The translations under genes were made by a program, and so were the position numbers. From JAZOTK01 sp045534775 (lineage in GTDB: Bacteria > Bacillota > Clostridia > RUG12999), in NCBI GenBank assembly GCA_045534775.1, contig JAZSKI010000004.1:1-20988 (forward strand): DNA of 20,988 bases. The letters are read 5' to 3'. Below are positions 7,632 to 15,285 of this stretch, in pieces (the first letter of the stretch is position 1; each line of letters starts with the position of its first letter). Below the pieces are notes generated by a model that saw only the letters and a list, made by a program, of their open reading frames with translations, was not told where the DNA came from and made no database searches.

Positions 7632-8894
7632 TTATTTCACTCCTATATCCTTACGGAAATGTATATCCGTAAAGTGAATTTTCTCTACTGCGGCATAGGC
7701 ATCGCGGATAGCTGTATCTAAATTATCCGATACAGCGGTAACGCCTAAAACTCTGCCGCCGGCAGTTTTAAATACGCCGTCCTCTTTCTTTGTACCTGCG
7801 TGGAAAACCGTAATATTTCCAGCTTTTTCAGCCTCGTCAATACCGGTTATTTCATAGCCGGATTTATAAGATACGGGATAACCGCCCGATGCGGCAACAA
7901 CGCAAACTGCGGCATTGTCGCTGAATTTAACTTCAACCTCGTCTAATCTGCCTTCGGAAACGGCGTACATAATATCGAACAAATCGCTTTCAAGACGTGA
8001 CAGTACAACCTGAGTTTCGGGGTCGCCGAAGCGGGCGTTATATTCGATTACCTTAGGACCGTTTTGAGTCAGCATAAGACCGAAGAATATGGTTCCTTTA
8101 AAGGTTCTGCCTTCTTTATTAAGACCTTCGATAGTGGGGAGGAAAATTTCTTTCATACATCTGTCTGCAATTTCGGGAGTATACATTCTGCTGGGCGAGA
8201 AAGTACCCATTCCGCCTGTATTGGGACCCATATCGTTATCGAAAGCACGTTTATGGTCCTGAGCTGAAACCATAGGAACTATTGTTTTACCATCAGTAAA
8301 AGCAAGAACAGAAACCTCGGGGCCGGTTAAAAATTCTTCAATAACAACACGGTTACCCGAATCACCGAAGATTTTATTTACCATAATATCATTGACAGCT
8401 TTTTCGGCTTCTTCATAGTTCTGAGCAATTATAACACCTTTTCCCAGAGCAAGGCCTTCTGCCTTGATAACAGCGGGATAAGAGTTCTGACTGCGGATAT
8501 ATTGAAGAGTGCTTTCGGCATCTGCGAAAATCTCACATTTCGCTGTAGGAATATTATATTTCTCCATAAGCTCTTTGGAATATACCTTACTGCCTTCGAT
8601 AATAGCTGCGGCTTTGCTCGGTCCGAAGGCACGGAGACCTTCGGCTTCAAGGGCATCTACCATCCCCGCAACAAGGGGGTCATCGGGTGCTACTACCGTT
8701 AAATCAATTTTATTTTCTTTAGCAAAGGCAACAACACCTTCAATATCCATTGCTTTTATGGGTACACAGGTGGCAAGAGAACTGATACCGCCATTGCCCG
8801 GTGCCGCAAAAATTTCAGTAACCTTTGGGCTTTGGGATAGCTTCCATATTATTGTATGTTCTCTGCCGCCGCTACCTATAACCAATACTTTCAT
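7632..8894 (-). CDS. purD: Phosphoribosylamine-glycine ligase (GAR synthetase)
   Basis: PurD joins phosphoribosylamine and glycine using ATP to form GAR, the second step of purine synthesis. The 420-residue length is normal. Motifs include the N-terminal GSGGREHTIIWKL, the ATP-grasp nucleotide site KAEGLALGKGVIIA (about 144-157), the Mg-binding and substrate segment GGMGTFSP, and IEYNARFGDPETQ (about 282-294). The start at 8894 has GAGGAG eight bases upstream. It lies 18 bases after purH and two bases before the glycosyltransferase gene. The protein is cytosolic and looks intact. Confidence 0.97.
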   Translation of the reverse strand: MKVLVIGSGGREHTIIWKLSQSPKVTEIFAAPGNGGISSLATCVPIKAMDIEGVVAFAKENKIDLTVVAPDDPLVAGMVDALEAEGLRAFGPSKAAAIIEGSKVYSKELMEKYNIPTAKCEIFADAESTLQYIRSQNSYPAVIKAEGLALGKGVIIAQNYEEAEKAVNDIMVNKIFGDSGNRVVIEEFLTGPEVSVLAFTDGKTIVPMVSAQDHKRAFDNDMGPNTGGMGTFSPSRMYTPEIADRCMKEIFLPTIEGLNKEGRTFKGTIFFGLMLTQNGPKVIEYNARFGDPETQVVLSRLESDLFDIMYAVSEGRLDEVEVKFSDNAAVCVVAASGGYPVSYKSGYEITGIDEAEKAGNITVFHAGTKKEDGVFKTAGGRVLGVTAVSDNLDTAIRDAYAAVEKIHFTDIHFRKDIGVK

Positions 8895-8912
8895 ATTTTC
8901 TCTCCTCGTGAA

Positions 8913-10457
8913 TTAATGCTTGAAATGTCTGATACCTGTGAATATCATAGCAATACCGTATTTGTCACAGGCTTCGATGGATTCCTCATCCCGGATTGAG
9001 CCGCCGGGCTGGATTATAGCTGTAATACCTGCCTTCGCCGCAGCCTCAACACAGTCGGGGAAGGGGAAGAAAGCATCGGATGCCATTGTACAGCCTTTAA
9101 CCTTATCGCCGCCGTATTTGATAGCAAGCTCAAGCGCCGTAATTCTGTTGGTCTGACCCGGACCTACGCCGATGGTATTTCTGTCGTTGGAAAGCACAAT
9201 AGCGTTGGATTTTGTATGCTTAACAACCTTCCAGCCAAAGAGGAGAGATTTCATTTCCTCGGCTGTAGGAGCACGTTTTGTAACTACCTTTATATTATCC
9301 TCGTCAATAAGCTCGGTGTTGATTTTCTGTACCAGAAGACCACCCGATACCTTTTTAAGGTCAAGAGCATCCTTGGAATTGGGAGCTGAGATACCTTCCA
9401 GAGTAAGAAGTCTGATATTCTTCTTCTGAGAAAGCACATCAAGAGCTTCCTTGGTGAAGGAAGGAGCGATAACTATTTCCACGAAGATTTTGTTTATTTC
9501 CTCGGCGCAAGCAAGGTCTATTTCGCGGTTAGCCGCTACGATCCCGCCGAAAATGGAAACGGGGTCAGCCTCGTAAGCACGAAGGTAAGCTGTATGTATA
9601 TCATCAGCAATACCTACTCCGCAGGGATTTGCGTGCTTTACCGCAACTACAGCGGGTTCTTCGAATTCCTTTAACAAATCAAGAGCACCGTTGGTGTCGT
9701 TGATATTATTGAAGGATAATTCCTTACCGTGAAGTTGTGTCCAGTTGGCAAGGGCTCCCGTAACAATTTTGCCGCTTTCTTTATAGAACACAGCTGCCTG
9801 ATGGGGATTTTCACCGTAACGCATATCCTGTGCCTTTTCAAAGGAAAGGGTAAGAGTATCCGGGAATTCGCCGTCACCTAAGTTTTTAAAGAGATAGTTT
9901 GAAATGAGAGCATCGTAGTTTGCTGTATGTTCAAATACTCTGTAGGAAAGCTTAAGCTTTGTATCGCGTGAAACCTCGCCCTTTGTTTCAAGCTCGGAAA
10001 TAACGGTAGCATAATCCGAAGGATTAACAATAACCGCAACGTCCTGCCAATTTTTAGCGGCGGCACGTATCATTGTAGGACCGCCAATATCAATGTTTTC
10101 TATCGCTTCTTCAAAGGAAACACCTTCCTTTGCGATGGTAGCCTTAAAGGGATAGAGGTTAATTGCAACAATGTCAATAGGAGTTATACCCAGCTCTTTA
10201 AGCTGATTCATATGTTCTTCGTTGGAACGCATTGCAAGTATACCTGCGTGAATTGCGGGATGAAGAGTTTTTACACGACCGTCAAGACATTCGGGAAAAC
10301 CGGTAATATCCGAAACGTTTGTTACGGGAATACCCGCATCGGCAAGTGCCTTTGATGTGCCGCCTGTAGACAATATTTCATAGCCTAATTTGTTTAATTT
10401 TTCGGCAAATTCTACTACTCCTGTTTTGTCTGATACGCTTATTAATGCTCTTTTCAT
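8913..10457 (-). CDS. purH: Bifunctional AICAR transformylase/IMP cyclohydrolase
   Basis: PurH performs the last two steps to IMP: formylation of AICAR with 10-formyl-THF, then ring closure. The 514-residue protein has an N-terminal MGS-like cyclohydrolase domain (about 1-195), with SVSDKTGVVEFA, EILSTGGTSKAL and GRVKTLHPAIHAGIL. The C-terminal transformylase domain carries the catalytic KHANPCGVG motif (about 273-281), SIFGGIVAANR and the C-terminal QPGGSIRDEE. An AGAAAGGA ribosome binding site precedes the ATG. It lies between the stalk-domain gene and purD in the same operon. No defects are seen. Confidence 0.97.
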   Translation of the reverse strand: MKRALISVSDKTGVVEFAEKLNKLGYEILSTGGTSKALADAGIPVTNVSDITGFPECLDGRVKTLHPAIHAGILAMRSNEEHMNQLKELGITPIDIVAINLYPFKATIAKEGVSFEEAIENIDIGGPTMIRAAAKNWQDVAVIVNPSDYATVISELETKGEVSRDTKLKLSYRVFEHTANYDALISNYLFKNLGDGEFPDTLTLSFEKAQDMRYGENPHQAAVFYKESGKIVTGALANWTQLHGKELSFNNINDTNGALDLLKEFEEPAVVAVKHANPCGVGIADDIHTAYLRAYEADPVSIFGGIVAANREIDLACAEEINKIFVEIVIAPSFTKEALDVLSQKKNIRLLTLEGISAPNSKDALDLKKVSGGLLVQKINTELIDEDNIKVVTKRAPTAEEMKSLLFGWKVVKHTKSNAIVLSNDRNTIGVGPGQTNRITALELAIKYGGDKVKGCTMASDAFFPFPDCVEAAAKAGITAIIQPGGSIRDEESIEACDKYGIAMIFTGIRHFKH

Positions 10458-10479
10458 AATTATCTAAATCCTTTCTGAA

Positions 10480-10890
10480 TTATTCTGCTGTTATTTCAAT
10501 AACCTGAGCTGATTCGTGCCACACGGTTTTTACGCCGAGAGCAGCTTCAATAAAGCTCTGTGATACCATAGTTCTGTCTTTTACAATTACAGGCGCAGTT
10601 TCAAGCTGAATTTCCTCGCTGTCTACAAAAGCACTTGTATTTCCTATCTGTACCATTACAACCTTATCCATTGACATTGCAAAAACCGTAGAGGTTTCTG
10701 CGTCCCAGCTGACAGAGAGACCATATTTTTCAAAAACAGCGCGAAGAGGAATCATAACAATATCATTCTCGCAAACAGGCGCGACATCAAGCTCTAATTT
10801 CTCGCTGTTGTAATCAATTATAATCTCTGCATTTGCCGACATACAAAGTATGGACATTAAAACTAAGATTGAAGTGATAAATTTTTTCAT
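10480..10890 (-). CDS. Secreted stalk-domain protein (Cu amine oxidase N-like)
   Basis: This 136-residue protein has a clear Sec signal peptide: MKKF, a hydrophobic core (about 5-17) and a likely signal peptidase I site after ANA at residue 21. The mature part matches the copper amine oxidase N-terminal, or stalk, domain (PF07833 type). Typical features are the PLRAVFEKYGLSVSWD stretch (about 49-64) and the repeated V-x-V-x-I-G-x-x-x-A strand pattern. Such domains are common in Firmicute cell-surface proteins and do not bind copper on their own. There is no lipobox and no surface anchor. It lies 20 bases after purN and 22 before purH, all on one strand, so it should be co-transcribed with cytosolic purine enzymes, which is odd. 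Its role is unknown. Confidence 0.82.
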   Translation of the reverse strand: MKKFITSILVLMSILCMSANAEIIIDYNSEKLELDVAPVCENDIVMIPLRAVFEKYGLSVSWDAETSTVFAMSMDKVVMVQIGNTSAFVDSEEIQLETAPVIVKDRTMVSQSFIEAALGVKTVWHESAQVIEITAE

Positions 10891-10910
10891 AGTGGATTAC
10901 CGCCCTTTCG

Positions 10911-11522
10911 TTAACTTTTAATTTTTACATTACGACCCTCTATTATAAGTCTGTCTTCACAGAAAAGGGAAACAGCTTCGGGAAGAAGCTTCCATTCAGC
11001 TTCTTCCATTACACGTTTTTGTAAAATTTCGGCAGTATCGGTTTCTTTAATTTCTACTGCCTTTTGAAGTATAATTTCACCGCCATCGGTAATTTCATTA
11101 ACAAAATGTACTGTTGCACCTGTTACTTTAACACCGTATTCCAAGGCTTTTTCGTGAACGTGAAGTCCGTAAAAGCCGTCACCGCAAAAGGAAGGAATAA
11201 GGGAGGGATGTACGTTTATAATACGACCTTTAAACTCACGGATAAAATCCTCACCCAATATAACCATAAAACCTGCAAGGACTATAAGGTCAATATTGTT
11301 CTGATGCAGAATATCAATAAGTACCTTTGAGTATTTTTCGCATTTTTCTGCAACGACGGTTTTGATACCTGCATTTTTCGCACGAGTCAGGGCGAAAGCG
11401 GAGGGTTTGTTTGATACAACCAGAGATATTTTACCGTTTTTAATTTCTCCGCGGCTTTCGGCATCTATGAGTGCCTGCAAATTAGTACCGCCGCCTGATA
11501 CCAACACAGCTATATTTTTCAT
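10911..11522 (-). CDS. purN: Phosphoribosylglycinamide formyltransferase
   Basis: PurN transfers the formyl group of 10-formyl-THF to GAR. The 203-residue protein shows the N-terminal VLVSGGGTNLQAL, LAGFMVILG, the catalytic Asn and His in IINVHPSLIPSF (about 100-111), and the FVNEITDGGEIIL segment with the conserved Asp. SFCGDGFYG after the HPSLIP motif resembles the version seen in clostridial homologues. The ATG overlaps the purM stop by one base (TGATG), indicating translational coupling. It seems complete. Confidence 0.96.
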   Translation of the reverse strand: MKNIAVLVSGGGTNLQALIDAESRGEIKNGKISLVVSNKPSAFALTRAKNAGIKTVVAEKCEKYSKVLIDILHQNNIDLIVLAGFMVILGEDFIREFKGRIINVHPSLIPSFCGDGFYGLHVHEKALEYGVKVTGATVHFVNEITDGGEIILQKAVEIKETDTAEILQKRVMEEAEWKLLPEAVSLFCEDRLIIEGRNVKIKS

Positions 11523-12553
11523 CAGATTTCAACCTCTCCGTTACCGTCTGCAACTTTACCGATTATGTAAGCATCTTCTCCTAAATCCTTAGCAGCTCTT
11601 ACAACCTCATCGGCGATGGCAGGGTCAACTGCCATTATCATACCGATACCCATATTGAAGGTGTTGTACATATCCCTTTCGGTAATACCGCCGAGGGCGC
11701 TCATAATATCGTAAATAGGCAGGATTTTCCAGGAACCCTTTTCAATTACAGCCTTTGTGCCTTTAGGCAACATTCGGGGAATGTTCTCGTAAAAACCGCC
11801 GCCTGTAATATGAGAAATTGCTTTTATTTCAAATTTTGAAATAAGCTCAAGCACAGTTTTAACATAAATTCTGGTAGGAGTAAGAAGCTCTTCGCCTACG
11901 CTCTTACCTAAAAGACTTGAAAACTCCTGGAGTCTCTCGCGTGAGGAGTCATTATTAAGATTAAAGAGTTTTCTTACAAGAGAAAAACCGTTGGAATGTA
12001 CCCCGGAGGACGCAAGTCCTACCAGTACATCACCGCTTTTGACCTTTGACCCGTCAATTATTTTGTCTTTGTCAACAATACCTACAGCAAAGCCTGCCAT
12101 ATCGTACTCGTCTACGCCGTAAAAACCGGGCATTTCAGCAGTTTCGCCGCCTATTAAGGCACAACCCGACATACAGCAGCCATCAGCTACGCCCTTAACA
12201 ATAGAGGCAATTTTTTCAGGATAATTCTTGCCGGTAGCAATATAGTCAAGGAAAAACAGAGGCTTTGCACCACTGCAAACTATATCATTAACACACATTG
12301 CCACACAGTCCTGACCTACAGTATCGTGCTTGTCCATCAAAAAAGCAAGCTGCAGCTTCGTTCCTACGCCGTCAGTACCTGATACAAGTACAGGCTTTTT
12401 ATAACCCTCAGGCAGTTCAAAAAGACCGCCAAATCCGCCTATATCAGTCATAACACCGGGTATAAAGGTTTTCTGCACGTGTTCTTTCATTAATTTTACG
12501 GCAGTATAACCTGCCTCTACGTCAACTCCCGCTGATTTGTACGCTTCATTCAT
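11522..12553 (-). CDS. purM: AIR synthetase (FGAM cyclo-ligase)
   Basis: PurM uses ATP to close the imidazole ring, converting FGAM to AIR. The 343-residue length is standard. Motifs include GTDGVGTKLQLAF (about 59-71), QDCVAMCVNDIVCSGAKPLF, GGETAEMPGFY, GLASSGVHSNGFSLVRKLF and TGGGFYENIPRMLP. It starts two bases after the purF stop and overlaps the purN start by one base, so purF, purM and purN form a tightly coupled block. The enzyme is cytosolic and shows no defects. Confidence 0.97.
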   Translation of the reverse strand: MNEAYKSAGVDVEAGYTAVKLMKEHVQKTFIPGVMTDIGGFGGLFELPEGYKKPVLVSGTDGVGTKLQLAFLMDKHDTVGQDCVAMCVNDIVCSGAKPLFFLDYIATGKNYPEKIASIVKGVADGCCMSGCALIGGETAEMPGFYGVDEYDMAGFAVGIVDKDKIIDGSKVKSGDVLVGLASSGVHSNGFSLVRKLFNLNNDSSRERLQEFSSLLGKSVGEELLTPTRIYVKTVLELISKFEIKAISHITGGGFYENIPRMLPKGTKAVIEKGSWKILPIYDIMSALGGITERDMYNTFNMGIGMIMAVDPAIADEVVRAAKDLGEDAYIIGKVADGNGEVEI

Positions 12554-12555
12554 TG

Positions 12556-13977
12556 TTATTTACTCCCTTCAGATTTTCCCATTTCATTCATTATCGGTAC
12601 GTCAACAGGATATTTCCCTGAGAAACAAGCCGAACAGAAATTAAGTTTTGAATTTTTTGCTATTTCTTCTATGCCTTCAAGTGCAAGGAACTCTAAAGTA
12701 TCTGCACCTATTTTCTCACGAATTTCATCTATGGTATGGTTACATGCTATAAGCTGACTGCGGTCGGGAATATCCGTACCAAAGAAACAAGGCCACAGGA
12801 ACGGAGGTGAGCTTACCCTGACGTGAACCTCCTTTGCGCCTGCTTTTTTCAGCATATTAATTATATTTCTGAGAGTTGTACCTCTTACGATTGAGTCATC
12901 AACCATAACAACTCTTTTACCTTCAATACTGGTTTTTAATACGTTAAGCTTGATATTAACGCTTTGTTCACGCATAGACTGAGACGGCTGAATAAAGGTT
13001 CTGCCGATGTAACGGTTTTTAATGAGACCGTCACCATAGGGGATTCCTGATTCTTCGGCATATCCAATGGCGGCACAAAGACCGGAATCGGGAACACCGA
13101 ACACCATATCTGCCTCTACGGGCTGTTGACGGGCTAATTTTCTGCCGGCTTCTTTTCTTGCCTCGTACACACTCTGACCGTCAATAACGCTGTCAGGACG
13201 GGCAAAATAAATATGCTCAAATATACAAAGTGAAGATTTATCACTGCAATGCTCGGTGCGGCTGTGAGTACCGTCAATACCCGTTACCACGATTTCCCCG
13301 GGACGTATATCGCGGACGAACTCTGCACCTACAGCTTCAAGAGCACAGGTTTCGGAAGAAAATACAACAGTATCATCTGCCAGCTTACCCATACAAAGCG
13401 GACGGAAACCGTTAGGGTCACGAAGGGCGATGAGCTTTCTGGGACTCATTACGATAAGTGAAAATGCACCCCGGAGCTTTGGCACGGTCTTTGAAACAGC
13501 TTCTTCGATAGAAGCTGAGGTAAGTCTTTCCCTTGCGATAAGATACGAAATAACCTCGGCATCGGTGGTGGTATGGAAAATAGCACCCTGATTTTCAAGC
13601 ATTGTCCGAAGCTCAGCGGCGTTGATGATATTACCGTTATGAGCAACAGTCAGAGTACCCTTAACATATTTTGAAACTAAAGGTTGAGCGTTTTCGCGGG
13701 TGTTTGCACCTGATGCTGAATAGCGGACGTGACCTACAGCAATATTTCCTTTAATCTGTGATAGCACAAAATCACTAAAAACATCCTGCACAAGACCTAA
13801 ATCCTTGTGACAAAAAATGTTATTGTCGTCATTTACAGCCATACCACAGCTTTCCTGCCCGCGGTGCTGCAGGGCATAAAGTGCAAAATACATCATTCTG
13901 GCACAGTCATATCCGTGTCTGTCATAGACACCGAACAGACCGCATTCTTCCTTAAGTTTGTTGTTTTGATTTGACAT
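12556..13977 (-). CDS. purF: Amidophosphoribosyltransferase, Fe-S type
   Basis: PurF makes phosphoribosylamine from PRPP and glutamine, the committed step of purine synthesis. The 473-residue protein has an eleven-residue propeptide before C12 (KLKEECGLFGVY), whose removal exposes the N-terminal nucleophile, as in the Bacillus enzyme. The glutaminase domain (about 12-240) carries ALQHRGQES and AHNGNI. The phosphoribosyltransferase domain carries the PRPP motif VVMVDDSIVRGTT (about 354-366). The four Fe-S ligands of the Bacillus type can be matched: Cys in SLCIFEH, in LIACNH, and two in FCSACFSG. The ribosome binding site GGAGAAAGG precedes the ATG. The gene follows an attenuator-like region and a Cys-rich small ORF, which may control it. 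Confidence 0.97.
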   Translation of the reverse strand: MSNQNNKLKEECGLFGVYDRHGYDCARMMYFALYALQHRGQESCGMAVNDDNNIFCHKDLGLVQDVFSDFVLSQIKGNIAVGHVRYSASGANTRENAQPLVSKYVKGTLTVAHNGNIINAAELRTMLENQGAIFHTTTDAEVISYLIARERLTSASIEEAVSKTVPKLRGAFSLIVMSPRKLIALRDPNGFRPLCMGKLADDTVVFSSETCALEAVGAEFVRDIRPGEIVVTGIDGTHSRTEHCSDKSSLCIFEHIYFARPDSVIDGQSVYEARKEAGRKLARQQPVEADMVFGVPDSGLCAAIGYAEESGIPYGDGLIKNRYIGRTFIQPSQSMREQSVNIKLNVLKTSIEGKRVVMVDDSIVRGTTLRNIINMLKKAGAKEVHVRVSSPPFLWPCFFGTDIPDRSQLIACNHTIDEIREKIGADTLEFLALEGIEEIAKNSKLNFCSACFSGKYPVDVPIMNEMGKSEGSK

Positions 13978-14008
13978 ATAGCCTTTCTCCGTTTCCTAAA
14001 TAGTATAT

Positions 14009-14047
14009 TAAAATAACAAAACATTTTACCGCTGTGCGGCAAAATGC
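14009..14047 (-). terminator. Rho-independent-type hairpin in front of purF
   Basis: Read on the minus strand, GCATTTTGCCGC (14036-14047) pairs with GCGGTAAAATGT (14021-14032). All twelve positions pair, two as G-T wobbles, over a three-base loop. A T-rich tail, TTTTGTTATTTT, follows (14009-14020). It lies after purE and the small ORF and about 30 bases before purF, so it could stop transcription within the operon. It has a T-rich tail only in the minus direction. Confidence 0.72.
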
Positions 14048-14089
14048 TTTGAAGGCTTGCCGCAAGAGAGTGAGACCTACTACTGCGGC
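14035..14089 (-). promoter_or_regulatory. Candidate attenuator: competing hairpin segments 1-2-3
   Basis: Upstream of the purF terminator lie segments that can pair in alternative ways. Segment 1, GCCGCAG (14083-14089), forms the last codons of the small ORF just before its stop. Segment 2, TGCGGCAA (14057-14064), pairs with segment 1 (GCCGCA with TGCGGC). It also pairs perfectly over eight bases with TTGCCGCA (14035-14042), which is part of the 5' arm and loop of the terminator. The 1:2 pair therefore leaves the terminator free to form, while 2:3 would block it. A ribosome at the small ORF stop would cover segment 1 and favour 2:3. The pairing is visible; the switch is inferred. Confidence 0.5.
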
Positions 14090-14190
14090 GTAATGTTATA
14101 TTTTACGGTTGATTTGTAGAAAAAGGCACAGGAACACATAGAAGGGCATAGACAGTTATATGAAATTACACCTTGAATTATATGTGACAT
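14080..14190 (-). CDS. 36-residue Cys-rich ORF, possible leader peptide
   Basis: A small ORF of 36 codons lies between purE and purF. It starts with ATG 21 bases after the purE stop and ends with TAG at 14080. A perfect AGGAGG (14200-14205) lies nine bases upstream, one of the best ribosome binding sites in the operon, so translation is likely. The peptide starts MSHIIQGVISYN and then has the cluster CLCPSMCSC, with cysteines at 13, 15, 19 and 21 (CxCxxxCxC), followed by a KSTVKYNITPQ tail. There is no signal peptide. I recognise no family. It may be a leader peptide whose translation controls the hairpins before purF, or a small metal-binding or modified peptide. The segment-1 sequence inside its last codons favours the leader role. 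Confidence 0.6.
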   Translation of the reverse strand: MSHIIQGVISYNCLCPSMCSCAFFYKSTVKYNITPQ

Positions 14191-14211
14191 AAGCCTTTTC
14201 CTCCTGATTTT

Positions 14212-14727
14212 TTAGTTATTGAAATCCTCTGCAATGGTTTCCTGAATATCCACATCCTTTTCAAGGACGGTACGTTGCATTTCATTCTTATAGGCATACA
14301 AAGCCGATTTCAAGCCTTCGTATTTTGCCGCCATAATCTGAACAGCAAGAATACCTGCGTTTTCAGCACCGTTTACGGCAACTGTTGCAACGGGTATACC
14401 CGATGGCATCTGCACAATGGATAAAAGGGAATCCAGTCCGTCTAAGGTAGAGGATTTTATAGGCAGTCCGATAACGGGTAGTATGGTATATGCGGCAAGA
14501 ACTCCCGGAAGGTGAGCCGCTTTGCCGGCTGCTCCTATAATTACATCAACACCGTTTTTCTCGGCGTTTTGTGCAAATTCAGCAGCTTCAAGAGGTGTTC
14601 GGTGAGCACTTAAAATACGTACCTCAACCTCGACACCGAATTTCTTTAACATTTTTAAAGTACCTTTAACAACGCCGTAGTCGGAATCACTTCCCATAAC
14701 AACGGCAACCTTAGGTATGTTGTTCAT
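14212..14727 (-). CDS. purE: N5-CAIR mutase, PurE catalytic subunit
   Basis: PurE rearranges N5-CAIR to CAIR in the class I pathway; class II homologues carboxylate AIR directly. The 171-residue protein carries VAVVMGSDSDYGVV at the N-terminus, ILSAHRTPLEAAEFA with the catalytic His (about 39-53), GAAGKAAHLPGVLAAYT and PVIGLPIKSSTLDGLDSL. I chose the ATG at 14727: an AAAGG site lies about nine bases upstream, and the protein then begins at the usual position. The longer upstream reading would run through the promoter. It is the first gene of the purine operon, with a short leader of about 35 bases. The purK gene expected for class I is not in the window. Confidence 0.95.
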   Translation of the reverse strand: MNNIPKVAVVMGSDSDYGVVKGTLKMLKKFGVEVEVRILSAHRTPLEAAEFAQNAEKNGVDVIIGAAGKAAHLPGVLAAYTILPVIGLPIKSSTLDGLDSLLSIVQMPSGIPVATVAVNGAENAGILAVQIMAAKYEGLKSALYAYKNEMQRTVLEKDVDIQETIAEDFNN

Positions 14728-14767
14728 ATTCTTCAGCCTTTCTGCCTGATGGCATATCATATATATA

Positions 14768-14796
14768 AGTATATCATAAAATTTCCTTGATATCAA
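14768..14796 (-). promoter_or_regulatory. Sigma-A promoter of the purine operon
   Basis: On the minus strand, TTGATA (14791-14796), a 17-base spacer and TATACT (14768-14773) form a near-consensus promoter about 40 bases before the purE ATG. The leader is too short for a purine riboswitch, and I see no PurR-type box around it. This leaves the region between purE and purF as the main visible control point. Confidence 0.8.
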
Positions 14797-14847
14797 TAGT
14801 AATAATGTATATTTTTTGATAAAATTTTACAATAAATTTATGTTATA

Positions 14848-15285
14848 TTACAGCTCTAACATAATGGTAAAAGGTCCGTCGTTGGTCAGTGTAACCTTCA
14901 TATCGTCACCAAAACTGCCGTGCTCTACGGCTTTAAAATGAGGGATGCAGGCTTTGACAAAATAATCATACAACTCCTCGGCAACCACAGGGGAAGCCGC
15001 ATTTGAAAATCCGGGACGTGTACCCTTTCTGCAATCAGCGTATAGGGTGAATTGAGATACTACAAGAATTTCACCCTCTACATCTGTAACAGACAGGTTG
15101 GTTTTACCGTCCGCGTCCTCAAACAGTCGGAGCTTTCTTATTTTTTCTATCATTTTATCAGCGGTATCCGCCGTATCTTCATTTCCGATACCGAGCAAAA
15201 TCAGATAGCCTTTACCGATTTTGCCCAGAAGCCTTTCTTCGCTTATTACCTCTGCTGAGATAACCCGTTGTAATAATGCCTTCAT
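14848..15285 (-). CDS. dtd: D-aminoacyl-tRNA deacylase
   Basis: Dtd removes D-amino acids, and in many bacteria mischarged glycine, from tRNA, protecting translation. The 145-residue length is standard. It has the N-terminal MKALLQRV (close to the usual MRAVVQRV), the catalytic SQFTLYADCRKGTRPGF segment (about 77-93) and the NDGPFTIMLEL end with the Gly-cisPro motif that reads amino-acid chirality. The ATG overlaps the stop of the CNNM gene by four bases (ATGA), so it is the last gene of the operon starting at RNase J. No GC-rich terminator follows, so transcripts may continue into purE. Confidence 0.95.
   Translation of the reverse strand: MKALLQRVISAEVISEERLLGKIGKGYLILLGIGNEDTADTADKMIEKIRKLRLFEDADGKTNLSVTDVEGEILVVSQFTLYADCRKGTRPGFSNAASPVVAEELYDYFVKACIPHFKAVEHGSFGDDMKVTLTNDGPFTIMLEL

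Noticed and set aside
8509..8916. Antisense frame of 135 codons over purD
   Set aside because: It lies fully on the reverse side of conserved purD sequence and has no support of its own.
14009..14047. The same hairpin as a plus-strand terminator
   Set aside because: On the plus strand the stem is followed by GCTTTGAAGG and not by a T-tract, and no plus-strand gene ends there.
14728..14796. N-terminal extension of PurE starting at 14796
   Set aside because: It would place the start inside the promoter itself. The ATG at 14727 gives the normal PurE N-terminus and has a ribosome binding site.
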